Below are positions 1 through 5,050 of a DNA stretch of 5,050 bases, piece after piece. Below the pieces are notes generated by a model. That model had not been told where the DNA came from. It was given only the letters and a program-made list of their open reading frames with translations, and did no database searches. Source of the DNA: Desulfobulbaceae bacterium (lineage in GTDB: Bacteria > Desulfobacterota > Desulfobulbia > Desulfobulbales > Desulfobulbaceae); NCBI GenBank assembly GCA_011322715.1, contig DRLX01000286.1:1-5050 (forward strand), given 5' to 3'. Each line of letters opens with the position of its first letter. Position 1 is the first letter of the stretch. Made by a program: the position numbers and the translations under genes.

Positions 1-1334
1 ATGATGTTTTCAGCCAGGCAGGACAGATCGTCGGACACACCTGGACGATTTTCGGTATGACCTTTGATATGCCGACAGCAATATGTATTCTACTCATGTG
101 CGGTGCTCTTGGTAAGTCAGCCCAGATACCACTTCATGTGTGGTTACCGGACGCTATGGAAGGTCCTACACCGGTCAGTGCTCTTATTCATGCCGCGACA
201 ATGGTTACCGCCGGTGTCTTTCTGATCGCTCGCTGTAATCCTCTGTATGAGCTTTCCAGTTTTGCCCTGAATGTAGTTACATTTATTGGCGCAATCACCT
301 GTATATTTGCTGCCACTATCGCCCTTGTTCAAACCGATATCAAACGTGTGGTCGCCTACTCAACGGTTTCGCAGCTTGCCTATATGTTCATCGGGTGCGG
401 CGTTGGGGCTTATGGTGCAGGTGTATTTCATCTTTTCACGCATGCATTCTTCAAGGCTTTACTGTTCCTTGGCTGCGGGTCCATTATTCTTGGCATGCAT
501 CATGAGCAGGAAGTTAAATACATGGGTGGGCTAAAAAAATATATGCCAATTACTTACTGGACTTTTTTGCTGGCCTCGCTCTCGATTTCCGGTGTCCCCG
601 GTTTTGCCGGTTTCTTTAGTAAGGATGAAATTTTGACCATGGCGTTTAACTCCGATATCGCATTAGGTAAATTTGCCTGGTTCATCGGTACCTTTGTCGC
701 CTTTTTAACCGCCTTTTATTCCTTCCGTCTCTTTTTCCTGATTTTTCATGGAGAATTTCGTGGAACAGCCGAACAAAAGGCCCATCTCAAGGAATCTTCC
801 CCGGTTGTTACCATTCCGCTTGTTCTCTTGGCGATTGGTGCTGTTTGTGCAGGCTGGTTTGGTATCCCGGCGTTACTCGGCGGTCACAATTATTGGGGTC
901 ATTTTCTGTCCCCTGTAGTTGGAGAACCTGAACTACAGATTTCAACCTATGCTGAATCGGTCTTGCTTGGTACATCCATTCTGGCCGGTGCATTTGGAAT
1001 TTTACTCGCATTCTTTATGTATATCACCAAGCCTGAAATACCAGGAAAACTGGTGGAGATGTTCCCCCGAACATATAATCTACTGTTGAACAAATATTAT
1101 ATAGACGAAATATATATCGGCGGCCTTGTTGAGCCAACCCTCAGCTTCAGTCGTAAGGCACTTATGAAAATCGTTGACGGTGGTATTATTGAAGGGATCG
1201 TCAATGGAATTCCGCGCGGTATCGGTGCTTTTTCCTCCAAACTCAGAGGCCTCCAGGACGGTCAGATTTCGCACTATCTTGCCTGGATGGGCGGAAGTGC
1301 ATTATTTCTCTTTGTCTGGATGTTTACAAGGTAG
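1..1334 (+). CDS. nuoL: NADH-quinone oxidoreductase subunit L (NuoL), 5'-truncated by window edge
   Basis: Distal antiporter-like membrane subunit of respiratory complex I, which couples NADH:quinone electron transfer to proton translocation across the inner membrane. The reading frame is open from base 3, so the ATG at 57 is internal and the true start lies upstream. Visible residues number 443 (residue 1 = codon 3-5); about 191 N-terminal residues are missing by comparison with E. coli NuoL (613 aa). Conserved pathway residues are present: K38 in GKSAQIPLHVWLPDA (E. coli K229), H63 in LIHAATM (H254), H143 and H147 in FHLFTHAFFK (H334, H338), K151 (K342), and K207-D208 in GFFSKDEIL (K399-D400). 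The last ~90 residues, from FPRTYNLLLNKYYIDEIY, match the long lateral amphipathic helix and final TM helix typical of NuoL and absent from NuoM and NuoN. It stops with TAG at 1332-1334. The product is recognised from family knowledge; no defects are seen. Confidence 0.97.
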   Translation, partial: DVFSQAGQIVGHTWTIFGMTFDMPTAICILLMCGALGKSAQIPLHVWLPDAMEGPTPVSALIHAATMVTAGVFLIARCNPLYELSSFALNVVTFIGAITCIFAATIALVQTDIKRVVAYSTVSQLAYMFIGCGVGAYGAGVFHLFTHAFFKALLFLGCGSIILGMHHEQEVKYMGGLKKYMPITYWTFLLASLSISGVPGFAGFFSKDEILTMAFNSDIALGKFAWFIGTFVAFLTAFYSFRLFFLIFHGEFRGTAEQKAHLKESSPVVTIPLVLLAIGAVCAGWFGIPALLGGHNYWGHFLSPVVGEPELQISTYAESVLLGTSILAGAFGILLAFFMYITKPEIPGKLVEMFPRTYNLLLNKYYIDEIYIGGLVEPTLSFSRKALMKIVDGGIIEGIVNGIPRGIGAFSSKLRGLQDGQISHYLAWMGGSALFLFVWMFTR

Positions 1335-1403
1335 AAAGGTAGAGGTCAGGGAATAGTAAATTTGGGTTAACTACCCCAACCAACCACAATTACGGTAATA
1401 AAT
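1335..1403 (+). other. nuoL-nuoM spacer, 69 bp
   Basis: Non-coding gap inside the operon. It holds a small inverted repeat (TTGGG at 1362-1366 and CCCAA at 1375-1379, 8-nt loop) that is too weak to call a terminator and has no T-run. I see no convincing promoter. Only a poor Shine-Dalgarno candidate (ACGG at 1392-1395) lies before the nuoM ATG. Confidence 0.5.
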
Positions 1404-2909
1404 ATGTCTGTACCATTGCTAAGCGCACTTATTTTCTTCCCGATCATAGGCGGATTTTCACTCCTGATTGTCAAAAGGGAAGATGTTCAGGCCATTAAGA
1501 CCATGGCTCTGATTATAAGCCTGATGGAATTTGTTTTGTCCATACCACTGTTTTTCATGTTTGACAAAACGACCTATCTTATGCAGTTTACCGAACACCA
1601 TTCCTGGATACCCGCCTTTAATATTAACTACAGTTTAGGTGTTGATGGTATCAGCGTCCTTTTTATCCTGTTATCCACGCTGGTGACCATATTGGCAATC
1701 TTGGTTTCCTGGGAGGCTATTCAAGAAAAGGTTTTAGAATTTTTTCTCTCCATTTTATTTCTTGAAGGTGTGATGATCGGCGTCTTCTGCGCGACCGATA
1801 TTTTTCTCTTTTACATCTTCTGGGAGGTTATGCTTATTCCGATGTTCCTCATTATTGGTATATGGGGCGGACCAAATCGGATTTATGCGACCATTAAATT
1901 CTTCCTCTATACATTGGTTGGTAGTCTATTGATGCTTGTCGGCATTATCTCTCTATACATGAAAGGTGGTCATACATTTGATGTTGTCGAGCTTGCTAAG
2001 CACTCCTACTCAATACAATTCCAGATGTGGCTTTTCTGGGCATTCTTTGCCGCATTTGCCGTTAAAGTTCCCATGTGGCCGGTTCATACCTGGCTTCCGG
2101 ATGCACACACTGAAGCACCTGCTGCAGGCTCGGTTATCCTTGCCGCTATTCTCATTAAGATGGGCGCGTATGGCTTCCTACGTTTTTCCATGCCGATCCT
2201 CCCTCAGGCCACGCAGGCTATGATGGTACCGATGATAGTTCTTTCCCTCATTGGAATTGTGTATGGTGCAATCATATGTCTGGGCCAGACTGATTTGAAA
2301 CGGCTGATTGCTTACAGTTCCGTTTCCCATATGGGTTTTATAACCCTCGGTATTTATTCCCTGAACACCCAGAGTATTGAGGGCGGAATCCTGCAGATGA
2401 TCAACCATGGTGTCGTCACCGGTGCCCTTTTCCTCTGTATCGGTATGGTGTACGAACGGACCCATACCCGGGTTATTAAGGATTACGGCGGATTAGCTTC
2501 AACCATGCCTATCTTTGGATCTTTTTTTCTGCTTTTTACCATGGCTGCCATTGGCCTTCCGGCTACCAATGGTTTCATTGGAGAATTTTTGATCCTTCTT
2601 GGAAGTTTTATTCACAGCCCCTGGACCGCTTTTTTTGCCGCAACCGGCCTGATTCTTGGGGCCTGGTATATGCTCTGGCTGTATCAACGCATATTTTTCA
2701 ATCCTATTAATAAGAAGGTCGTTGGGTTACCTGAATTAACAACAAGAGAGATAATTACCTTGTTGCCCATGGTCGGGCTGGTTTTCTGGATTGGTCTGTA
2801 TCCTGATGCCATGTTAAGTTTTATGCATGTCTCAGTTACGCACCTTATTGATCAGGTCCAGGGAAGTGCCGGTTCAGCTAAGCAGGTTGCGGCTGTAATA
2901 CTTCACTGA
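1404..2909 (+). CDS. nuoM: NADH-quinone oxidoreductase subunit M (NuoM)
   Basis: Middle antiporter-like subunit of the complex I membrane arm, contributing one proton channel. It is 501 aa, close to E. coli NuoM (509), and hydrophobic throughout in about 14 TM segments. Key residues are all present: E141 in FWEVMLIPMF (E. coli E144), K221 in AVKVPMWPVHTWLPDAH (K234), K252 in AILIKMGAYG (K265), H309 in AYSSVSHMG (H322), H335 in MINHG (H348) and E394 in NGFIGEF (E407). The GQTDLKRLIAYSSVSHMG segment (residues 294-311) parallels VQTDIKRVVAYSTVSQ in NuoL and SQTSIKRMLAYSAVAH in NuoN, reflecting the common antiporter ancestry. The ATG at 1404 is the only reasonable start: it gives the normal N-terminus (MSVPLLSALIFFPIIGG) and has no good in-frame alternative upstream. 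The ribosome binding site is weak. It lies 69 bp after nuoL and 51 bp before nuoN, consistent with one transcript. Confidence 0.98.
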   Translation: MSVPLLSALIFFPIIGGFSLLIVKREDVQAIKTMALIISLMEFVLSIPLFFMFDKTTYLMQFTEHHSWIPAFNINYSLGVDGISVLFILLSTLVTILAILVSWEAIQEKVLEFFLSILFLEGVMIGVFCATDIFLFYIFWEVMLIPMFLIIGIWGGPNRIYATIKFFLYTLVGSLLMLVGIISLYMKGGHTFDVVELAKHSYSIQFQMWLFWAFFAAFAVKVPMWPVHTWLPDAHTEAPAAGSVILAAILIKMGAYGFLRFSMPILPQATQAMMVPMIVLSLIGIVYGAIICLGQTDLKRLIAYSSVSHMGFITLGIYSLNTQSIEGGILQMINHGVVTGALFLCIGMVYERTHTRVIKDYGGLASTMPIFGSFFLLFTMAAIGLPATNGFIGEFLILLGSFIHSPWTAFFAATGLILGAWYMLWLYQRIFFNPINKKVVGLPELTTREIITLLPMVGLVFWIGLYPDAMLSFMHVSVTHLIDQVQGSAGSAKQVAAVILH

Positions 2910-2947
2910 TTGACGGATCGGAAATAATTTTCTGTTAGTTTTCAAGC

Positions 2948-2954
2948 AAAAGGA
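2948..2954 (+). promoter_or_regulatory. Ribosome binding site of nuoN
   Basis: AAAAGGA lies 6 bases before the ATG at 2961. It is a normal purine-rich Shine-Dalgarno sequence, clearly better than the one ahead of nuoM, and supports ATG 2961 as the nuoN start. The rest of the 51-bp nuoM-nuoN spacer shows no terminator or convincing promoter. Confidence 0.75.
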
Positions 2955-2960
2955 TAGACA

Positions 2961-4406
2961 ATGATTAATACAGCACTTGTCAGCTGGAAAGCCTTTGGGC
3001 CGATTATACCGGAGATGTTTCTGGTCTGTATAGGTCTCTTTCTTATCGGGCTGGATGTATTTGCCCCCAAACGTCGTGAACTCCTGCCCTGGTTGACCGT
3101 TGTCGGCTGTTTAGCTGCCCTGCTCATGGTCGCAGGAGAAAAGAATATTGTCGGATTCGGGGGAATGATTATCGCTGACTCCTACGCCGCCTTTTTTAAG
3201 GTTATTTGCCTTTTGGGTGTTATCATGGCGGCTTTGATGAGTGAACATTTCAGACGTACCGAGGGGCTCAAACAGGGCGAATATTATTCTCTGATGATAT
3301 TTTCCGCCGTCGGTATGTTGCTGATGGCATCCGCCGGTGATTTGATGGTTCTCTATCTCGGCCTTGAACTCATGGCGCTTTCCATTTACTGCCTAGTCGG
3401 GCTACCTCGTAATGATGGCCGATCTGCTGAAGCAGCAATGAAATACCTGCTTATGGGTGGATTTGCATCAGCGATATTGTTGTACGGTATATCTATAGTT
3501 TACGGATTGACCGGGACAACCAATATTTCACAAATCGCCAAGTTTACGGTTTCCGGCAATTTGCTGCATAATCCAGCCCTTCTTGCCGGACTCGGACTGA
3601 TGATAGCCGCCTTTTGTTTTAAGGTTGCGATTGCACCGTTTCATTTCTGGACCCCTGATGTTTATGAAGGCGCACCGACAGCAATTACCGCTTTCATGTC
3701 GGTTGGGCCAAAAGCCGCCGGATTTGCTGTATTTGGCCGTGTTCTCTTTACCGGCTTTCCTCAGTTCCATGATCAATGGGGAATCCTGCTCTCCTCCCTT
3801 GCCCTGTTGACTATGGCGATTGGTAATATTACCGCTCTATCTCAGACAAGTATAAAACGTATGTTGGCTTATTCAGCCGTCGCTCATGCCGGATATTCTT
3901 TGCTTGGCGTTCTATCTGGCACTGCTGAAGGTATGTCTGCTACCATGACCTATCTGCTGACCTATGGCTTTATGAATATGGGTGCTTTTGCTATTTTGGT
4001 TCTACTTGCAAGTCCCGGTAATCGACGGGAATCTCTTGAAGATTACAAAGGACTGTCAAAAACGAACCCTCTTGCAGCCTTTTTAATGTTAATCTTTATG
4101 TTCTCTTTGACCGGTATTCCACCGACGGCTGGTTTTGTTGGTAAATTTTATCTGTTAAAAGCTGCTTTGGGTGCCGGTTACACGATGACGGTTATCGGCT
4201 TGGTTATTTTCAGTTCAATTTCGGCATTCTTTTATCTGCGGGTTGTACGATATATGTATATGAGTGATCCACAAGAGAATATAGCTCTGGATTTTACTCC
4301 AGGAATATATGCTGTTCTTGGTATTGCCTTACTCGGGGTCTTGGGGATCGGCCTGTTCCCGGGTTCAGTGATTGGTCAAGCTGCTACTGCATTGCTTGGT
4401 CAATAA
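2961..4406 (+). CDS. nuoN: NADH-quinone oxidoreductase subunit N (NuoN)
   Basis: Third antiporter-like subunit of complex I, placed next to NuoK/J in the membrane arm. It is 481 aa, against 485 in E. coli, and hydrophobic throughout with the usual ~14 TM pattern. Family residues are visible: E136 in LGLELMALS (E. coli E133), K221 in FKVAIAPFHFWTPDVYEG (K217), K251 in SVGPKAA (K247), and K395 in GFVGKFYLL (K395). The last site is a lysine where NuoM has glutamate, which is normal for NuoN. PFHFWTPDVYEGAPT (residues 226-240) is a strong family signature. The start is fixed by the AAAAGGA ribosome site and the expected N-terminus; TAA is at 4404-4406. It is the last gene of the operon. Oddity: its last codons (ALLGQ-stop and some bases before them) are repeated in degraded form about 184 bp downstream. 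Confidence 0.98.
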   Translation: MINTALVSWKAFGPIIPEMFLVCIGLFLIGLDVFAPKRRELLPWLTVVGCLAALLMVAGEKNIVGFGGMIIADSYAAFFKVICLLGVIMAALMSEHFRRTEGLKQGEYYSLMIFSAVGMLLMASAGDLMVLYLGLELMALSIYCLVGLPRNDGRSAEAAMKYLLMGGFASAILLYGISIVYGLTGTTNISQIAKFTVSGNLLHNPALLAGLGLMIAAFCFKVAIAPFHFWTPDVYEGAPTAITAFMSVGPKAAGFAVFGRVLFTGFPQFHDQWGILLSSLALLTMAIGNITALSQTSIKRMLAYSAVAHAGYSLLGVLSGTAEGMSATMTYLLTYGFMNMGAFAILVLLASPGNRRESLEDYKGLSKTNPLAAFLMLIFMFSLTGIPPTAGFVGKFYLLKAALGAGYTMTVIGLVIFSSISAFFYLRVVRYMYMSDPQENIALDFTPGIYAVLGIALLGVLGIGLFPGSVIGQAATALLGQ

Positions 4407-4490
4407 TGGTATCGAAGCAGCCTGCCAACTGCTTTACATACCTTGTTTTCTCCTTCGTATGACGACCGACCCACTTGTGGTCGGTCGTCA
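4355..4490 (+). repeat. Tandem repeat copy A: nuoN tail plus 3'UTR hairpins
   Basis: First of two directly repeated segments. It begins inside nuoN (GTTCCCGGGTT at 4355-4365), runs through the nuoN stop, and continues into the 3' untranslated region. In order it contains the last nuoN codons, a six-pair hairpin (AAGCAG 4415-4420 with CTGCTT 4429-4434), a pyrimidine-rich linker (4435-4459) and a 12-pair stem-loop (4460-4490). Bases 4415-4459 match copy B perfectly apart from one extra T, while 4388-4414 match at about 20 of 27 positions. The upstream limit is uncertain: weaker similarity may reach back towards 4300, which would make the two units directly abutting at 4490/4491. Confidence 0.8.
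4460..4490 (+). other. Perfect 12-bp stem-loop without T-run (copy A hairpin)
   Basis: TGACGACCGACC (4460-4471) pairs perfectly with GGTCGGTCGTCA (4479-4490) around the 7-nt loop CACTTGT. It lies 54 bases after the nuoN stop. It is followed by ATTAATACG rather than a T-run, so it is not a standard intrinsic terminator; it might protect the mRNA 3' end or be a decayed terminator. It is the counterpart of the copy B terminator stem, with several pairs changed on both arms. Confidence 0.85.
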
Positions 4491-4537
4491 ATTAATACGT
4501 CAAATATTAAAAATATCCTTTACCCGGAGCAGGAAAA

Positions 4538-4590
4538 GTTACCGGGTTTTCAAGATTGGTCGCGCATAATGTGCTTTGCCTGGCCAATAT
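4538..4590 (+). pseudogene. Relic of the nuoN 3' end
   Basis: Aligned to the nuoN C-terminus VIGQAATALLGQ-stop, this segment reads I-G-R-A-stop-C-A-L-P-G-Q-Y from 4555. Six positions are conserved in identity and register (I, G, A, A, L, G-Q region). There is an in-frame TAA at 4567-4569, and the original stop is lost by deletion of one A (TAAT to TAT at 4588-4590). Several differences are at third codon positions (GCA/GCT, GGT/GGC), as expected if this was once coding. It is too short and broken to be expressed as protein. The similarity is short, so the call depends on the constant spacing and on the perfect repeat that follows it. Confidence 0.5.
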
Positions 4591-4671
4591 GGTAGACAAG
4601 CAGCCTGCCAACTGCTTACATACCTTGTTTTCTCCTTCGTAAGACGGTCGACCATTGTGGTCGACCGTTTT
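4538..4671 (+). repeat. Tandem repeat copy B: degraded nuoN tail plus 3'UTR hairpins
   Basis: Second copy, offset by 182-184 bases from copy A with only small indels. GTTACCGGGTT (4538-4548) matches 10 of 11 bases of 4355-4365, and ATTGGT (4555-4560) matches 4371-4376 at exactly the same offset (184) as the later block TGC-TTGC-TGG-CAATA (4572-4589). Bases 4598-4641 repeat the hairpin and linker of copy A exactly apart from the one T. The stem that follows is the intrinsic terminator. The tandem order suggests an old local duplication rather than insertion of a foreign element, though a dispersed genomic repeat cannot be excluded from one window. Confidence 0.8.
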
Positions 4672-4676
4672 TTTTT
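4598..4676 (+). ncRNA. Candidate 3'UTR-derived small RNA (hypothesis)
   Basis: The segment has the layout of many 3'UTR-derived bacterial small RNAs. It starts with a short hairpin (AAGCAG 4598-4603 with CTGCTT 4612-4617), then has a mostly unpaired C/U-rich linker (4618-4640) containing TTTTCTCCTTCG, and ends in an intrinsic terminator with nine Ts. CTCCTT is complementary to AAGGAG-type ribosome binding sites, a typical seed for such RNAs. The hairpin and linker are the part conserved between copies A and B. I see no good promoter just upstream, so any RNA would more likely be cut from the nuo transcript. It is not recognised as a known family, and the same features could simply be a 3'UTR. 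Confidence 0.25.
4641..4676 (+). terminator. Intrinsic terminator of the nuo operon
   Basis: ACGGTCGACCA (4644-4654) pairs perfectly with TGGTCGACCGT (4658-4668) around a 3-nt loop, and pairing can extend outward as AAG with the start of the T-run. Nine Ts (4668-4676) follow directly. This is a textbook Rho-independent terminator on the + strand, 235 bases after the nuoN stop. In the opposite direction the same stem is followed only by CTTAC, so it should act poorly on transcripts coming from cmk. Confidence 0.92.
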
Positions 4677-4893
4677 ATCTATTCTATTGAGGGTAGCTTT
4701 AATAATGATATGCTCACGTTGTCTCAGTGTTATCCTCGAAACCTTGCCAACGTCGTGCATGATATTATCTGAAAATTTAACGCATTATCGATAATTCAAT
4801 GTACAACTCGCCAATGGTTTAACCTTTCAGTATTTACGCCTTCTCTCTATTTTTCCGATATGCGAAAGACAGATGAGCGTCTGGAAACGGCGG
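4677..4893. other. Non-coding gap between nuo terminator and cmk
   Basis: This is 217 bp with no supportable gene on either strand; the open frames that cross it run through the terminator and repeat. It holds a perfect 12-base palindrome, ATTATCGATAAT (4784-4795). There is also a weak inverted repeat, AGAC 4867-4870 with GTCT 4879-4882, close to the cmk stop. No convincing terminator for cmk is seen on the - strand. Confidence 0.6.
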
Positions 4894-5050
4894 TTAGTTG
4901 ACCGTGCTAATTTGAGAAATTATGATTTTGACAACATCTTCGACGGACAGGTGGCTTGAGTCGATGATAACAGCATCATCTGCCGGTTTGAGGGGTGCAA
5001 GAGATCTGGTGGAATCGTTTAGGTCGCGCTTGATGATTTGCTCAAGAATG
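4894..5050 (-). CDS. cmk: Cytidylate kinase (Cmk), C-terminal 51 residues only
   Basis: Cytoplasmic nucleoside monophosphate kinase that phosphorylates CMP/dCMP with ATP in pyrimidine nucleotide supply. Only the 3' end lies in the window; the frame is open to the right edge, and the stop is TAA (complement of 4894-4896). The translation starts ILEQIIKRDLNDSTRSLAPL and continues with KPADDAVIIDSSHLSVEDVV. This carries the family signature RDxxDSxRxxxPLxxAxDAxxIDS: the Arg-Asp and Ser-x-x-Arg of the nucleotide/phosphate-binding C-terminal part, then the hydrophobic beta strand and final helix. The length beyond the signature fits a normal C-terminus. It is convergent with nuoN, 487 bp away. In many proteobacteria cmk is followed by rpsA or ispH; here nothing follows it before the nuo operon end. 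It is too short to exclude a fused upstream domain. Confidence 0.9.
   Translation of the reverse strand, partial: ILEQIIKRDLNDSTRSLAPLKPADDAVIIDSSHLSVEDVVKIIISQISTVN

Noticed and set aside
57..59. ATG at 57 as the start of nuoL
   Set aside because: The frame is open back to base 3 and its translation (VFSQAGQIVGHTWTIFG...) fits NuoL; a start at 57 would remove about a third of the protein, including conserved helices.
2910..2938. Promoter in the nuoM-nuoN spacer (TTGACG at 2910-2915 as a -35)
   Set aside because: No acceptable -10 lies at the proper distance (the best, TGTTAG, is poor), and the genes are expected to be co-transcribed.
2961..4406. NuoL/M/N-like genes as Mrp-type Na+/H+ antiporter subunits
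   Set aside because: The L-M-N order, protein lengths, NuoL C-terminal lateral helix and NuoN signature all fit complex I; no mrp/mnh small subunits are present.
4522..4550. Stem ACCCGG / CCGGGT followed by TTTT as a separate terminator
   Set aside because: It has only six pairs with a 14-nt loop and a short T-run, and the right arm is explained as part of the nuoN-tail relic.
4372..4569. Small open frame of 65 codons overlapping the nuoN end
   Set aside because: It starts inside nuoN, crosses the strong stem-loop and repeat, and has no ribosome site or recognisable protein features.
4355..4676. CRISPR array or insertion sequence
   Set aside because: There are only two long repeat copies, with no regular spacers, no transposase frame, and no terminal inverted repeats or target duplications.
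4539..4760. 73-codon frame on the - strand
   Set aside because: It spans the terminator and the repeat, and its composition looks like random translation of non-coding DNA.
4576..4794. Small open frame of 72 codons on the + strand
   Set aside because: It runs straight through the intrinsic terminator and T-run. Its AACQLL similarity to the preceding small frame is explained by the nucleotide repeat, not by protein homology.

Overview
The window covers the distal end of a respiratory complex I (NADH-quinone oxidoreductase, nuo) operon on the + strand. It holds the last ~443 residues of nuoL, all of nuoM and all of nuoN. These are followed by a 487-bp non-coding convergence zone and the 3' end of a cytidylate kinase gene (cmk) on the - strand. 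Base composition looks moderate, by eye a little under half G+C. The separate L-M-N order and the protein styles are those of a Gram-negative bacterium with a 14-subunit complex I. My guess is Desulfobacterota (former Deltaproteobacteria, perhaps Desulfobulbales-like), but this rests on general impression, with no marker gene in view.

Layout: 1-1334 nuoL (5' end outside the window); 1335-1403 spacer; 1404-2909 nuoM; 2910-2960 spacer with a good ribosome binding site; 2961-4406 nuoN; 4407-4893 non-coding; 4894-5050 cmk on the - strand (5' end outside the window). NuoL, NuoM and NuoN are the three antiporter-like membrane subunits of complex I. All three retain the lysines and histidines of the proton pathway that can be checked here, and NuoM and NuoN also keep the TM5 glutamate. 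The genes are therefore expected to be functional and co-transcribed.

The non-obvious part is the 3' region of the operon. The end of nuoN plus its 3' untranslated region occurs twice in tandem with a period of about 183 bp (about 4355-4490 and 4538-4671). The second copy carries a decayed relic of the nuoN C-terminus. A 44-base block (small hairpin plus pyrimidine-rich linker) is identical between copies except for one inserted T. The stem-loop after it has changed sequence with matched changes on both arms. Only the second copy ends in a T-run and makes a convincing intrinsic terminator. This hairpin / C+U-rich linker / terminator layout resembles a 3'UTR-derived small RNA, which is a hypothesis only. 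Nothing else in the window looks like an undescribed system; the coding part is ordinary complex I.
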